Assembly (NCBI GenBank): GCA_009746045.1
Contig: RPFO01000175.1
Span: forward strand, 5,603,414 to 5,667,413
Source of the DNA: Mesostigma viride
Taxonomy: Eukaryota; Streptophyta; Mesostigmatophyceae; Mesostigmatales; Mesostigmataceae
Direction: 5' to 3'
DNA: 64,000 bases
Positions 1 to 19,775 of this stretch are shown here, one piece after another. The notes below the pieces were generated by a model that was not told where the DNA came from, did no database searches, and saw only the letters and a list, made by a program, of their open reading frames with translations. A program made the position numbers and the translations under genes. How positions within the stretch are numbered: position 1 is the stretch's first letter; each line of letters starts with the position of its first letter.

Positions 1-120
1 GTGCCTTGTGTAGGAAAACGAAACTAACAAAAAAAGCCTGAAATTCAATTAACTCGACAGGACAGCCTCACACACTAACGTATGAGCACAGCTTTCTGCG
101 TCAATGCCACCAGACCTCAG

Positions 121-4777
<4,657 letters not shown>

Positions 4778-7700
4778 CTGGCCAACAGGAACAGATGTGA
4801 AACGTGAAGGGCAGAAAAACCTTTAGTTAGCACCAGATGCTTTATGTAAAGGGCAGGAAAAGGCTTTGATGAGCAGAGGAAAGAAAATGGCTGAAGGGGA
4901 TGGGACACCCCCGAATTTTTCGGCGCGGAAAAATTCGCGGCACCGTCCGTGGTACCGTCCGTACCGTGAAAAGGGGGTGCAAGGTGCGCGCACTCCTTAG
5001 GGAACTGGCCATGGCGACTGCGTTTAGGCAAAACTACCATTATAGGGCGAGCCAAATGCAAAACCTTTACTTGAATCTTCAAGACGATGAATTTATGATG
5101 TTAGCTTGCTGCGGATGGTAGCTCGTTTACAATATTGTGGTAGGTTTATCATGGAATCGGCATGGGGGGTGATGCAAATTTTTTGGTCCCACGGAATGAA
5201 ATAAAATTCATGATAACGCCAGTAAGTTCGCGATTGCAGGGGGAGTTCTGACCGTGAAGGAGGCATTAATATCGGTAGCATCGAATTCCAAACCGAACGT
5301 GTTCTTTTTGCCAAGTTTCGGCCATTTTTGGTGAGTAATTATTCAGGCCTGCGCAGGGCATGTCTGACCTTTCCAGGGAAGAAAGGCCACTGTTGCACGC
5401 CTGGGCGAGGTATTTACGAGAGCAAGGTATAGATATGTGGCGAACGTTATCTGCTATCGGTGATTTCTTCTATGAGCTCACCGTTTGAAGTATTTTGTAT
5501 TCTTTTCGGGCAGTTTCCGCCAGCTAGCTCGCCGCTTCTTGCCGTCGAGTTGTCAAAAGCCTGGCAGCTTTAGATTGTTTTCGTTGATGTCATGGTCAGG
5601 GACACTTCAGTCTCAGCCTATGGCTTCTCGGGAAGGCTTGAGGGATTTCATGGAGCGCGTTCTGGCAAGGATGTTGCGCGTATGAACACTTCTTGTTGTG
5701 TGAGAGTCGCACACCCTTTCTTTGCAGTAGCATCACAGCGCTCAGAAGCTGAACGGCCGCCAGTGGTTTCTTCCCATTTTGTCGTGCAGGGAAGGAAGTG
5801 TTATAGTGATGATCATGTTGGAGATATTGCATTTGTGTGACTGCATGTAGATAGCTGCCACCATTGTTTTTTTTCAGCTTGCCCTCTTTCTGATCCTGTG
5901 ACAAGATTACAGTATGCTGAGCCAACCCAACCATGGTTGACATGATTGACTGCATGCAAGCTATTTATACCATGACCCTTCGTGGTTCCTTGCCCTCCAT
6001 TGTCCTTGTTGTTGCTCATGTTGGGTGTGGCAGTTTAGGAGGTGTTGTTGTGTTGATTAGCTTGGTTGGTGTGAACCTTACACTCTAACCTGGGAGAAAC
6101 ATAGGAAATGCTGGCTAGGCCTGCTAGTGCTACCACCAATGTTGCTGTGCCCATATTAACAAGGCTGGCCATGCTCGAGGGACGGTGAAGGCGTATAAGG
6201 TGTGTGGCCACCTTTTGCACTTTGTAAAGATATTCAGCATGCTTTTGGTGCACGTTGGATGGCATTTGAGGTGTCATTGTTTACTTGCTTACTGAATGGT
6301 CCTCAGCCCCTTGTCAGGTGGCCATATAGGAAACCCATTGCCTTGAGCACTTCTTGTCACAATGACCCCCAACCTTGAGCATGTGTTGTCATCAGTGTGC
6401 AAGAGGCAATCACATGTGCTTTGGTCAGTGTGCAGAGGTCTTTGATAAGCAAGGAGATGCTAATGTGGCCAAATGCTAACTAAAAGCTCCTTGTAGCGTC
6501 TTCATGGGTGGCCATCTTGGAATGGTGTAGCGTGGGCAGTTTTTCTTGGAATGGCGTCAAACCTTGAACATAGGAGGTACCATATGTGCAGACCATGGTA
6601 GTATGTGGTTTGGCCGGCTTACACGTGGTTTAGATGGATACAGCGGTGTCAGTGTGGTAAAATACACTAAAAACTACCGTAGCTTCGTCACAGGTGGCTT
6701 CCTAGGAAACCCATCAACTACAGCTGCACTTGTCAGAATGACCTGAAAACTTGGGGCTGCATGCCCCCCCACCTGTAATATTTGGGAATATGAGCATGAT
6801 ATAATGTGTTTATGAAATGATTTTTTTTGGGGGGATGAAAAAAGTACCTGTTTTGCGGGAAATCCATCAACGTGAGTAAACATGCTTATTTCTTGGCCCC
6901 AACCAGCTAGAATTTCTAAAAAGTGGGGGAATCATATGGGAATAAATGATTTGGTCCCAATATGCTTGCCCATCGTCCTAGGAAAAATGTGACTTAAATA
7001 GCGTCTTTTTCTATATTTAGCATGTTACCGGCGTATGCTCGGTAGTACCCCCCCCAAGTTGCTGGAAATTTTTTTCATCATATTTACGGTCCCCAATCTA
7101 TGCCATCATTGGATTTCTAGCACATGCATAGGTATGGTTTCCAGAAAAGTGCACTTCAGGGGTGTCCCTTCCCCTTAAATTAAAACGAAAGTGTCAATGG
7201 AGAGAGCCACATGGTTGCTTCAAGGGGTTGGAGTTGGGTCGATGGAAGAGGGCGGGCGGGCTTGGAGAAATGCAGAGAAGCGAAAGAGAGAGGAAGTCAG
7301 GGTCAAGAATGACAGGAGAAGGGGGACTGGACAAACAGCTAGCCAGCAGGCGTCTGTTGAGGAAAAAAGCACGTTTATTTCCAAAAAAAAGTTTAGGAAA
7401 ATAGCCGCCATTGTCCAAACCACGTACAAACACCAAGAACGCTGACATATGGGAAGCGATACGTCCCGGGAACGTGCAAACTGGTTACTGGTACAGGAAA
7501 ATTTTATCGTTCCCTTCACCGGCGACAAAACCAGCTAGTGACTAGCGCGGTTCCTTCGTAACCGACAATGCCGGATGAAGTATGAGGCCTGAACATGCTG
7601 ACTGCTGCCAGCAGATCGATAGGGGCATAGTCTGATCCGTGCTGGGCTGCTGGCAGCTCTCGGCGACCACACCTAGCGTTGCGAGAATCTCTAAAGAAAC

Positions 7701-8219
7701 AGTTGATACAGAATGACTTGTGTCACTGTTACAAACTGCATTGTGATATTCATGCGATACAATAGAGCATATGGCGGCTACACCAGATATTTTGTCAGCT
7801 AAAAAGGTTGCTTCAAACGTTACATGGCCAAGGTTTCAAATGAACAATATTTTGCTGTCCTCGGTGTAGAAGTCAAGATTGAAGTACAAGCACATGCCCA
7901 TTTGGTGGGTAATACTACAATACACGCAGCTCATGTTACGCTTTCTTTAGAGTTAGGAAATCTCAGGCATATGCGCAATACGGCCCTAGACTGGGTACGT
8001 ACGCGTTTATTACATTCTGTATCTCAACTAAGGAAATTTAGCAACGAAACTATTCTAGGCATACGCACAGAGCCTTTTTGCGCATGCAAAGCTTTTAATC
8101 ACCACCAGAAAATTTCGTGCAATGAAGGAAGCCATGGACAGATTCAAGCGTACTGCAATGGCGAGGGAAAACTGGCCTCGATTTCTTAACCACAACCTCA
8201 TCATGACCACACGAAATAC
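4778..8219. other. No supported gene
   Basis: About 3.4 kb without a reading frame that shows a recognisable family or splice-consistent exon on either strand. It may be a long first intron of the MACPF gene. AT content is somewhat higher than in the gene-bearing parts. Confidence 0.5.
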
Positions 8220-8288
8220 CTGATTCCTGACGACATCCAGCACCGCTGGAATCGGAAGTCCGCCCCACGCTCCGGGGTTTCGCGACAT
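8220..8288 (-). other. Candidate first exon for the MACPF gene
   Basis: On the minus strand an ATG at 8288-8286 opens 23 codons (MSRNPGAWGGLPIPAVLDVV...) ending at a good donor, CAG|GTATTT, in phase 0. This phase fits the orphan phase-0 acceptor at 4777. The open frame also extends upstream of the ATG to an AG at 8312-8311, so this could be an internal exon of something else. The link is inference from phase and strand only; the intron would be 3.4 kb. Confidence 0.25.
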
Positions 8289-8310
8289 GGCGAGAGTGAT
8301 CCGCTCACCA

Positions 8311-9487
8311 CTGGAATGCAGAGGTAAAGCGTAGCTGAAAATCTGAAGTGTATCTCAGGATGCCTCGGAAATGCTGATGCCTAAAACGTACCGGCCGGTA
8401 GCTACTGGCATGAGCAATCAGCAGCTAGTGCAGCAGCAATTGAAAACGATCTACAAGAATCCTGGCCTGCGGGGTATCGGCAGCATTGGTAACGAGAAAT
8501 TACACTAGGATAAATTGACAATACACAAGTTCGAGGGCACCGTTATAATGTAAGACGTAGCATTGCACCGATGTTTTTATAATGTTCGGCGCCGACTTTT
8601 GTATGAGTTCGTCACTTTCTTACCCTACGTTCAACTGGTTCAGCTGGTTCTGCATCCACTAACAAGCAAATCTGCAGCTCTAGAGAAGGACATCGATGCC
8701 ACGCTGGCCCAGCACGTAAACCCTTGCGTAAACACTAAACCTTCAAGATCGCTCGCACCGTCGCTTGATATGATTGCTGGCATTTTGCCGCGATTTTAGA
8801 TTTTAGCGTGCTCTGCGCGTCCGCCAAGCTAGGATCAGGAGGATGGCATTTTCTGCTGCCGGCCTAGACCGGGGCCGGGCGGGCTTCTCTTCCGGCGACC
8901 GGTGCCCGGGTTACTGTTCGGAGAGACGGAGACAATGTGCCCGGCCGGCGGCCGACCGGTCGATGTAACGCACTAACGCTTTGATCACTCTGGAGTACTT
9001 ATGTTTTGCCTTATTTGAAAGAATTTTGTGGCTGAGGCAACCATGGAGGCAACCTCAATTTCACAGATGAACTGAATCACGAGCCGGTCGGGACTCGGGA
9101 ATCCACAGCCGGAGACGGACCCGGCATCATCATCCGTCCGTCAATGATGCCGATCCGCCAGGCTGGCCCGCCGGCGGTCGGCCGGGTCAGTGACCGCACG
9201 GATGATCGGTGATTCATCAATTGATGATCACCGTCGGCCCGCCTCCGTCCCTACGCATCCATACGCTTCTGCATTTTCATATTGCGGTCCGACTCTTGAT
9301 AGGACTCTTGCCAATCTTGACAGGTAGCAATCCCCCTAGACACTCCCGGCCACTTAGGCTTCAGTTCAAACACATGCCCTGATCAAGAAAGCTGTTCACC
9401 GCCTAGGTCATCCGGCCCCACCGTCTATAGGTCAATAAGGTCATCTATATACTAGTCGCTCTTCACGTAAGCCAGCCATAATTTCAA
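8311..9487. other. No supported gene
   Basis: Short frames only. The stretch 8860-9240 is rich in CCGG/GGCC-type words (CCGGCCGGCGGCCGACCGG) and in GATGATC/GATCATC words, giving several short inverted repeats, but I could not assign it to an element. Confidence 0.4.
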
Positions 9488-9760
9488 TGAACAAGGCTAC
9501 ACATTTCCATCTCCATCATTCACATTCATCATCCTGAACGACTAACCGAAAACCGACGCGGAAAAGATAACGGCAGGCTCGAGCTACCAGGGTCCCGGAT
9601 GGCTCCCGACTTCTGGCCTGCGCTCATTGTCTCCTTGATAGGCAACAATCGTTCGGCACTAACATAGGCAGAGTGTCAAGGAGACAACCAGCGCAGGCCA
9701 GAAATCGGGAGAATCCGGATCGACCATGGTAGCTCGAGCCTGCCGTTATCTTGTCCGCGT
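9488..9760. repeat. Two facing copies of a ~130-bp dispersed repeat
   Basis: A plus-strand copy (about 9488-9642) is followed by a minus-strand copy of its right half (about 9676-9760). Landmarks are CATCATCCTGAACGACT, GGCAGGCTCGAGCTACCA and TGGCCTGCGCT...TGTCTCCTTGA. Other copies or cores occur near 15660, 17163, 17227, 17545-17685, 36930, 38083-38222 and 42970-43095. Confidence 0.85.
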
Positions 9761-9779
9761 GTAGAGTGTGTATAGTAAT

Positions 9780-10840
9780 TAGTAAGTAGCTTGCCCAAGG
9801 GCTTGCGCCACAGGGCCCTGTATTGGCGTAAAGTGTGCCAGGCGAGGGAGATACGGTGGTCCACATCGGCCTCGCAGCTGGGGAGTAAGCTGCGGGCAGC
9901 AACTTGTCGCGGTCCGGATACTGGACGCGAGAGCCATCAAGGAGAAAGAGGTCGGGCAGTGGCTGAGTGAGCCCAACCGCCAGGGCCTCTGTCTTTTGCT
10001 GATCTCGAGCCCCACCACTCAGGCCTCGATTGCGAGGCAGTCAAGCCACCTCTGCACGTGCTCAGTGTCCTCGAAGAGGGTGGTGTCGTCTGCACAGATG
10101 ATTTCCGCTAGCCAAATCTCTGTGTCCGCCCCGCCATGCCAGAATTATAGTCTACCATGCTATCTATCACGTATGGCGCCGAGGCATGGACGCTAACGGA
10201 CACGCTGGCGGCCAAGCTAGACGGCACAGTAACCAGGATGCTCCGTCAGGCCCTGAATGTAGGGTTTTCCACGCATAGTTCTTTAGTATCTTTGTACCAG
10301 GGCATGCCTCGCATTCCGGACGAGATTAGACAGCGTAGGATAGCCTTCGTAGGACATCTTGCTCGCACCAGCCAGGTAGACACCGACCTCGGTCTGGCCG
10401 GCCCCTGGGCAGCGGCTTGGCCAACCAGGGCGGCATATCCTGGCCTGGCCTGGCCTGGCCCCAAGGACATTCCTAAGAAGGTAGGCAAACATGTCATGAC
10501 CTACCCACAGCAGTTGCTGGCTGACCTACTAGTGGTCCCAGCTCAGTTTGAACATCGCATTCACTCCCTCTCTCTTGCTTGGACTGCTATGCAGGACAAG
10601 AAGAGGTGGAAGACCATTGTCCAGGCTCATACGCCCGCCCCTGTGGGCAGGCCCCCTCCCCCCAAGCGGAAGGGGCGCTTTGCTGAGTAGAATAGGTAGG
10701 GTTTTCTAGACTAGATTAGCTTAGAGTTAGATTAGTTCGGTTTCGCGGCTTTGCCCCCCCTCCATCCATCGAAGGGAATATGTGCTACATGATATCCCAA
10801 CGGAGTCATGTTATAACTTAAGAGATGCACTGTACATGTA
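9780..10840. mobile_element. LINE ORF2 fragment with inverted 5' segment
   Basis: Minus strand, about 10145-9780: reverse-transcriptase palm and downstream region (ADDTTLFEDTEHVQ, then LAWHTLRQYRALWRKPLGK), closely matching the RT piece at 16330-16040. Plus strand, 10157-10690: the C-terminal part of the same kind of protein (ITYGAEAWTLT, then RQRRIAFVGHLAR), ending in a stop at 10688-10690. The 3' untranslated tail runs to about 10830 and is shared with the copy at 40885-41030, ending CAACGGAGTCATGTTATAA. The two parts are adjacent in a normal LINE ORF2, so the element is 5'-truncated with its 5' part flipped, as in twin-primed L1 insertions. The minus part carries frame breaks; the plus part is an open 177-codon frame without its own start context. 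Nonfunctional. Confidence 0.85.
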
Positions 10841-11048
10841 ACGAACTAGCCCACCCACAACCTTGGATCAATACCAATGAGACAACCTTGAATGAATACG
10901 TTTGACCCCTCGATAGAACTAGGCATGCGTACAAGAAATAGCACAGTGCTCAGGAGCACTAACACCACCTTTTCATGGGAGTGGTATTTAGCATGCAGAC
11001 CTTCTCCCATCGCGTTATCAGCATGGTTCACTTGTGAGGGACCTGCTA

Positions 11049-12652
11049 TTACTCCCGGCAAGATTTCCCATCTCTAGCCGACTCTTCGAGTTTCAAGACT
11101 TCTGCGGCCTCTGGGCAGCTCTTGGCTATTCGCTCCTTGAGGGCCCTGCGATAGTACAGGGTGCCGTGCCAACAAAACAAATCCATGCAGGTTGGTCATG
11201 CTACATGTCCTCCCTGCCTTGCAACGCCACTGTTTGAAGTCACATTACCAGCATTGCCAATGCCAATTATATCCCCCAATCCAACGCACATGTTGCCTAC
11301 ATTTAAGTACGAAGAACCCCATAACTCACTTACCAACAAACATCCATCTGTACCCTGCGGTCACCTCCTCCCTTTCTTAGAAGCCATCTACCGTTTGCTC
11401 GAAAGTGATGAGCGGAACGATGCGTATATGTGATGCTCTGTCAGCTATGAAAACCGTTGTTCCTACTGAGCTGCCGCCAAGGGGGCCTTGACTCTGGGTG
11501 AATGTGCAACTTCAAACGAGTCAACATAACGAGAGTGTATTTCCATGATATGCTTAGTGGATGCTTCACAAAATGGAGCATATTTAGAAAAAATGTTGGC
11601 CCCAAATCACGCATTTACCATACTTTCTTACTAAAACCTGTTGCCTGCCACCTGTCAGAGCATGCAGTGATGCATTACATGACGACATGTGGATGCTTAC
11701 ATGGTGTAAAACGGAACCGGGTCGGATTTTAAACCATGTTTGGTTAACCACACCGTGGGCTCATGCAAACTCACATAGAAAGAAATGCCAAGAAAAAACT
11801 TACTGCTGATGAGATCACTCTCATTTTTCGTGATTTACACTGCTCTCTGGGGAAAAATTGCTATTACAGAATGGCGTGCTCCCTATTGACATGCAGCGGG
11901 TAGCGGTTCCTCCCCCACTCGCCCGTAGCAATCCAGATTTCTTTTCCAAGGCATGCAGAAGGTGAACAAGCTCAAGTGCTCACGCGCAGAAGAATGTGGC
12001 CATCTCAAAGCATCCGCATGATCGACTCACCGCAGGTGCAAGAAAACAAAGTCGAGGTCCTCCTTCATCTGCTTGATTTGGTGAAGTCGGGTTCCGAACA
12101 TGGCCCGCAGCTCAGCGATGGCGTCGTCAGCATAGTCATTGAAGTGGGACAGTACGGAGTTGCTGTCACCCAGCTTGTTCAATCTGATGACGAGTATCAA
12201 GAAAAGAGGCACGAAACAGGAATATCACAAAATATTGACGAGCCCAGGCACGACCGTTAGCGGGCTGATGACGCATCATGAAGCCAGGTGCGCGCGAACG
12301 GTCGTTGAGGGAGTCACCCACACACAGGCGCATGTAAGAAAAAAAATAACGACGCAGACGTTCGTCTGGAAATCCTGGAGTAAAGCTATCCCTATCCACA
12401 AGGTAAATTGACCACGGCAATAGCACAGGGCCAGCAGTTCTTCGACAAGAATGACGTGGCTTTAACGACTTCACGAAGGTTCGTTGTTTGAAACACTTAC
12501 ATCCTGTTTTGAGATTCGATAATGGCGTCCGTATGGCAATCTTCGGGAGTATTGCCTGATACAATCCTGGAGCACTCTCGTTCAAACGCGTCCGATGCCG
12601 CTGGATGAGAGGACCTTGGCTCTGCTATTGAAATACCGTGCGACGCTGACAT
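11049..12652 (-). CDS. KxDL-domain protein (BORC subunit KXD1-like)
   Basis: Three minus-strand exons give 133 residues with every phase matching: 12652-12501 (ATG, MSASHGISIAEPRSS), 12183-12031 and 11145-11049 (TAA at 11051-11049). The middle exon carries the KxDL core: NKLGDSNSVLSHFNDYADD, then QIKQMKEDLDFVFLHLR, with KEDL in the position of the name-giving motif. The last exon supplies the usual tail (ALKERIAKSCPEAAEV). Length and order fit animal KXD1. In animals KXD1 belongs to BORC, which couples lysosomes to Arl8 and kinesin, and to the related BLOC-1 network. A vesicle or vacuole-positioning role here is family-based inference. The second and third exons are too short or spliced to show as long frames. 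The start is the first ATG in the exon, and the gene is head-to-head with spermidine synthase. Confidence 0.85.
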
Positions 12653-14548
<1,896 letters not shown>

Positions 14549-15929
14549 AGGCCTGGTTGTGAAGCATGAGCATGCACTGAGTTAAATAATGATGGAGACG
14601 TGGTGAACGCGCTGCCAAGCCCCTAGAAGGTATTCGAACTGCCTATGAACGAAACCATGATGTTGCCGATGGTTGTAAGGCACATCACCTCGTTGCGTAT
14701 AATTCCAATAAAACGCAGAGTTTTTGTAAATTTGGCAGTGGCTTGGCTAAATTGAGCTTGGCATGGGACTTGAAAACCCACGCCTGGAAAGCATGTCGAC
14801 GTGCCTGTCACCAGCTGTCTGCACCGAGTTGACTTGGGTATTGGGGAATTGTGATATATGTAGTTAATGTATGAACCCGTTGGAAGGGTTTAAACCATCG
14901 GAAAACAAGGCATGGGGGTGCAGTATTCAGCCGCATTACTATAAATATGCATTATGTTATGATGCTTTGTGGCTGTAATTTGTGCAATATGCTTTCCTGC
15001 ATGCATATGGATTTGATGCCCGCAGTGATTGTTAACTCAGCAGCACATGCATGCAAAGCAATATGTCTCTGCCTGCAGCCTGAAGTGCATGTGCTTTTTA
15101 TTAAGTGAGACAACTATTCCTGGTCGCATGGCGTCCGAATGTCCTGGAAGGACTATCTTATACAATGTTGTATACAATTTACCATATAAATGACTACTGC
15201 TGTCATTACCGTAGTGGTCAAAATCACATTGCGTCTAATTGTTTGTGAATCGACCTCGCAAACTGCTATTAATGGGCTTCATTTTGGGTCGCGAAGTTCA
15301 AATGTTACCGCGCCGCGCCTGCGCCGCGCCGCACAGCCCCAAGCCTAGCTATTATAATCAGTGCTACCCAATGGAAAATTACTCAGTTGGGTAGTTGGGT
15401 TATACATTGAAAGGGGGCCAAGGGATATGAAGTCGGTGAGACCCAAGCCACTGACCACAAACAAGTCGATCTTCTCGCAAACCTAAAACTTTGCCTTCGT
15501 TTTGGGTCGCAAACTATAAATTTCACCTTGTTCTGGGGGTCGCAAAGTAATTAGACGCAAAATGATTTTGACCACGTACTACGGTATAGCCTGACCTAGC
15601 TGGTTGTCTCATTGATTTAACTAGCACGTAAAGCAAGACATGATTGACATATCTCAAGCTAGGAGACAACTAGCACAGGCCAGAAATCGATTTGATCGAG
15701 TTGACATATCTGTTTGGTGTAGCTCAGCGCGTACTGTGTGATGTAGCTAGCACTGACATATAGTTAATTAATTAATTAGACTCGAGCTCCCGTTGGGAAG
15801 TCACGGAGCATTAACCCCGATGGATGGATGGATGGATGGGTGCAAACAGTCCTACCGGTCTAATCTATCTACATCATCTACCTACAACATCTATCTAAAC
15901 AACATCACTAACTACAACATCTATCTAAA
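14549..15929. other. Intergenic, no supported gene
   Basis: The 3' flank of spermidine synthase followed by about 1.3 kb with no convincing frame. A TTTGTAAAT at about 14725 could be the algal TGTAA-type polyadenylation signal, but this is weak. A core of the dispersed repeat lies near 15655-15690 and a (GATG)n run at 15821-15838. Confidence 0.4.
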
Positions 15930-17131
15930 CAACACGCTACCCTAGGGGAGCTGTCTGGCGTGCCTCCCGCGGGTTGCACACGCGGGCGCTTCCCCACGGG
16001 GGGGGGCTCGTTGTCCTCGATCTATGACCTGGGCCCACTTGGCCTTGTCCACATCAGCCTCGCAGCTGGGAAGCAGGCTGCCCAGCAGCTTGACGCGGTC
16101 CCGGTACAGGACTCGAAAGCCGTCAAGGAGATAGAGGGGTGGCGGTGAGTGGGTGAGTCCAATCGCCAGGGCCTCTGTCTTCTTGCTGCCCTCAAGCCCC
16201 ACTGCACGGGCCTCGATAGCCAGGCAGTCAAGCCATGTCTGCACGTGCCCAGTGTCCTCGAAGAGGGTGGTGTCGTCTGCGTAGATGATGTCCGCCAGCT
16301 GCATCTCCGTTTCCGCTCCGCCATGCCAGAAGTGGTTGGCAACCTGCACCCCTGGTTCCCTACTCACGATGCGGGCAAATCGCTTGCGCGCCTGAATCAT
16401 TACGTATTCGACCACAATAATGAACAGGTAGGGCGATAGCACGCAGCCCTGCCACACACCCTTCTGTAAAGGGCATGGAGGCGTGGTCCCGTAAGAAGTG
16501 CGCACCGAATTAAGTGGTGGACCCCTCATACAGGTTGCGGATCACAGCAATAGGGGGGCGGGGGATCCGGAACAGCGTGAGGATGTCCCATAGCGCAGGC
16601 CAGAAAACCGAAGCGAAGGCTTTGGATGAAGTCCACCAGCACAAGGTGCAAAGGGGACTCACCAGGCTGAAGGCGTTGTGCACAGTTCCTCCACAAGTCG
16701 GCGAGTAGCGAAGAGCGCCTGTACTGTGTTGCGACCTGAACGGAAGCCGTGCTGAGTCTCGCTGAGGTGACCGTCCAGGGCCGAGGGCAGGCGGTTCAGG
16801 ATATGAGCCGCATAAGAAGCTTGAGGGGGGCACTTTGGATGCACACCCCGCTGTAGTTGCCGGGGTCGGCTGGCGACCCCTTGTTCTTGTACAGCATCGT
16901 GCGAAAACTGTGTGGCCAGGCCGCTGGAGGCGGTTGCAACGACAGCAGAAGGCGGTTGCAGATATCCCGGAAGAGCAGCATAACACCGGTGTCCTCAAAT
17001 TCGGCTGCAAATTGCACAACTGCGGTGCCCAGGAATCTCGTCGGAGCCGGTGGCTGCGTCATAACGCAGACGCTGGACCGCCTCCATGACCTCGCGAGAG
17101 GTGAAAGGAGGCATGTCGGACGGGTCGCCAA
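15930..17131 (-). pseudogene. LINE-type reverse transcriptase, decayed
   Basis: Minus-strand RT domain in several frames. In order: LYKNKGSPADPGNYSGVCIQ (around 16900), then LNRLPSALDGHLSETQHGF (around 16790), then GVWQGCVLSPYLFIIVVEY (around 16440), then the catalytic IIYADDTTLFED (around 16270). It ends near 15950 after KLLGSLLPSCEADVD. Frame changes near 16510 and 16800 show it is dead. It is a non-LTR retrotransposon ORF2 fragment lacking the endonuclease and C-terminal region. The 16330-16040 segment has a close relative at 10145-9860. Confidence 0.92.
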
Positions 17132-17700
17132 GTGGGCCGATCAGCGGACTGACATATAATCTGTGGGTCCGGATTCTCCCGATTTCTGGCCTGCGCTGGT
17201 TGTCTCCTTGATATAATCTGTGTGATTGACCCGATTTCTGGCCTGCGCTGGTTGTCTCCTTGACATATCTGCGTGATCCATAGCTCGCCACTGCACATGT
17301 GATGTAGTGCTCACTGGCTGTGAATTTGTCTGTGTAGCTCACCACTGCATGTGTTTCTGTCTGCTGTAGCATGAGAGAGGAAGGGGCGGACATTCCCTCC
17401 AACAATCTATTCACATATAAATATTGAAAACCAGACTGCAAGCATCAATCTTCATATCGCAAAAGAATTTGGCAAGCCTCCGAGACAACAATTCCTATGT
17501 TTCTTCCTGTTTTCCCCATCAGCTGGGATGTATTTCTAATGTCCACGGCAACACATATTCACCCCATCCATTTCCATCACCACGCATCCTGAACAATTCA
17601 ACAAACACGGATAAGATAACAGCAGGCTCGAGCTACCATGGTCCGGATTCTTTCAGATTTCTGGCCTGTGCTGGTTCTCTCTTTGGTATTCGGAAGTGCT
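17132..17700. repeat. Cluster of dispersed-repeat copies
   Basis: Core copies at about 17163-17215 and 17227-17265 (CCCGATTTCTGGCCTGCGCT then GGTTGTCTCCTTGA), and a fuller copy at about 17545-17685, all on the plus strand. They lie at the 5' side of the decayed LINE RT. Confidence 0.8.
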
Positions 17701-19206
<1,506 letters not shown>

Positions 19207-19775
19207 CCAAATCATACGCATGCGCCCTATTAACCCCTTCACATGTCCCATTCACACATTCACACCGTTGTGTGACTAACTTAATTAGGGATTTGCTGAT
19301 ACTCATTTCCCATTTCACATCTCTGGTCTAAGAATAAAAAATATGCCCACTTACCCGAAAAAAAAATCATACGCATCGAACGCATCATCATGTATTGCCC
19401 CGGCAGCTACAGCATGAGTACACATAGTGTAAAACAAGCAACCGCGCTGAGCCAGTGTTAGTCTCATCAACATGGTGAGGCATGCCGACGCACCGCCATG
19501 CATCGTTCTGACACATACGGGGTGCATCGTGAGACGTGCACAGGCACGCCTGTGCTGGCTGTCTCAAACATGCACAGAGCCACGCAAACGCGCCGCCACG
19601 CATCGATCTGGCTGGTATAGTGTGGCTGACTAGCACGGAGTGTCATTTTTATCGGCATAGGGAGCACCACGTGCTGGTGTTGGTGTTGGTGTTGGATGCA
19701 TCATGTGTTGGTGTTGGTGTGGGGATGCATCATGTGTTGGTGTGGGATACCGTTGGTCAGCAAAGGCGTGAGACG

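Noticed and set aside
7824-8189. 121-codon plus-strand frame
   Set aside because: No recognisable domain, atypical composition, and no supporting splice or promoter context.
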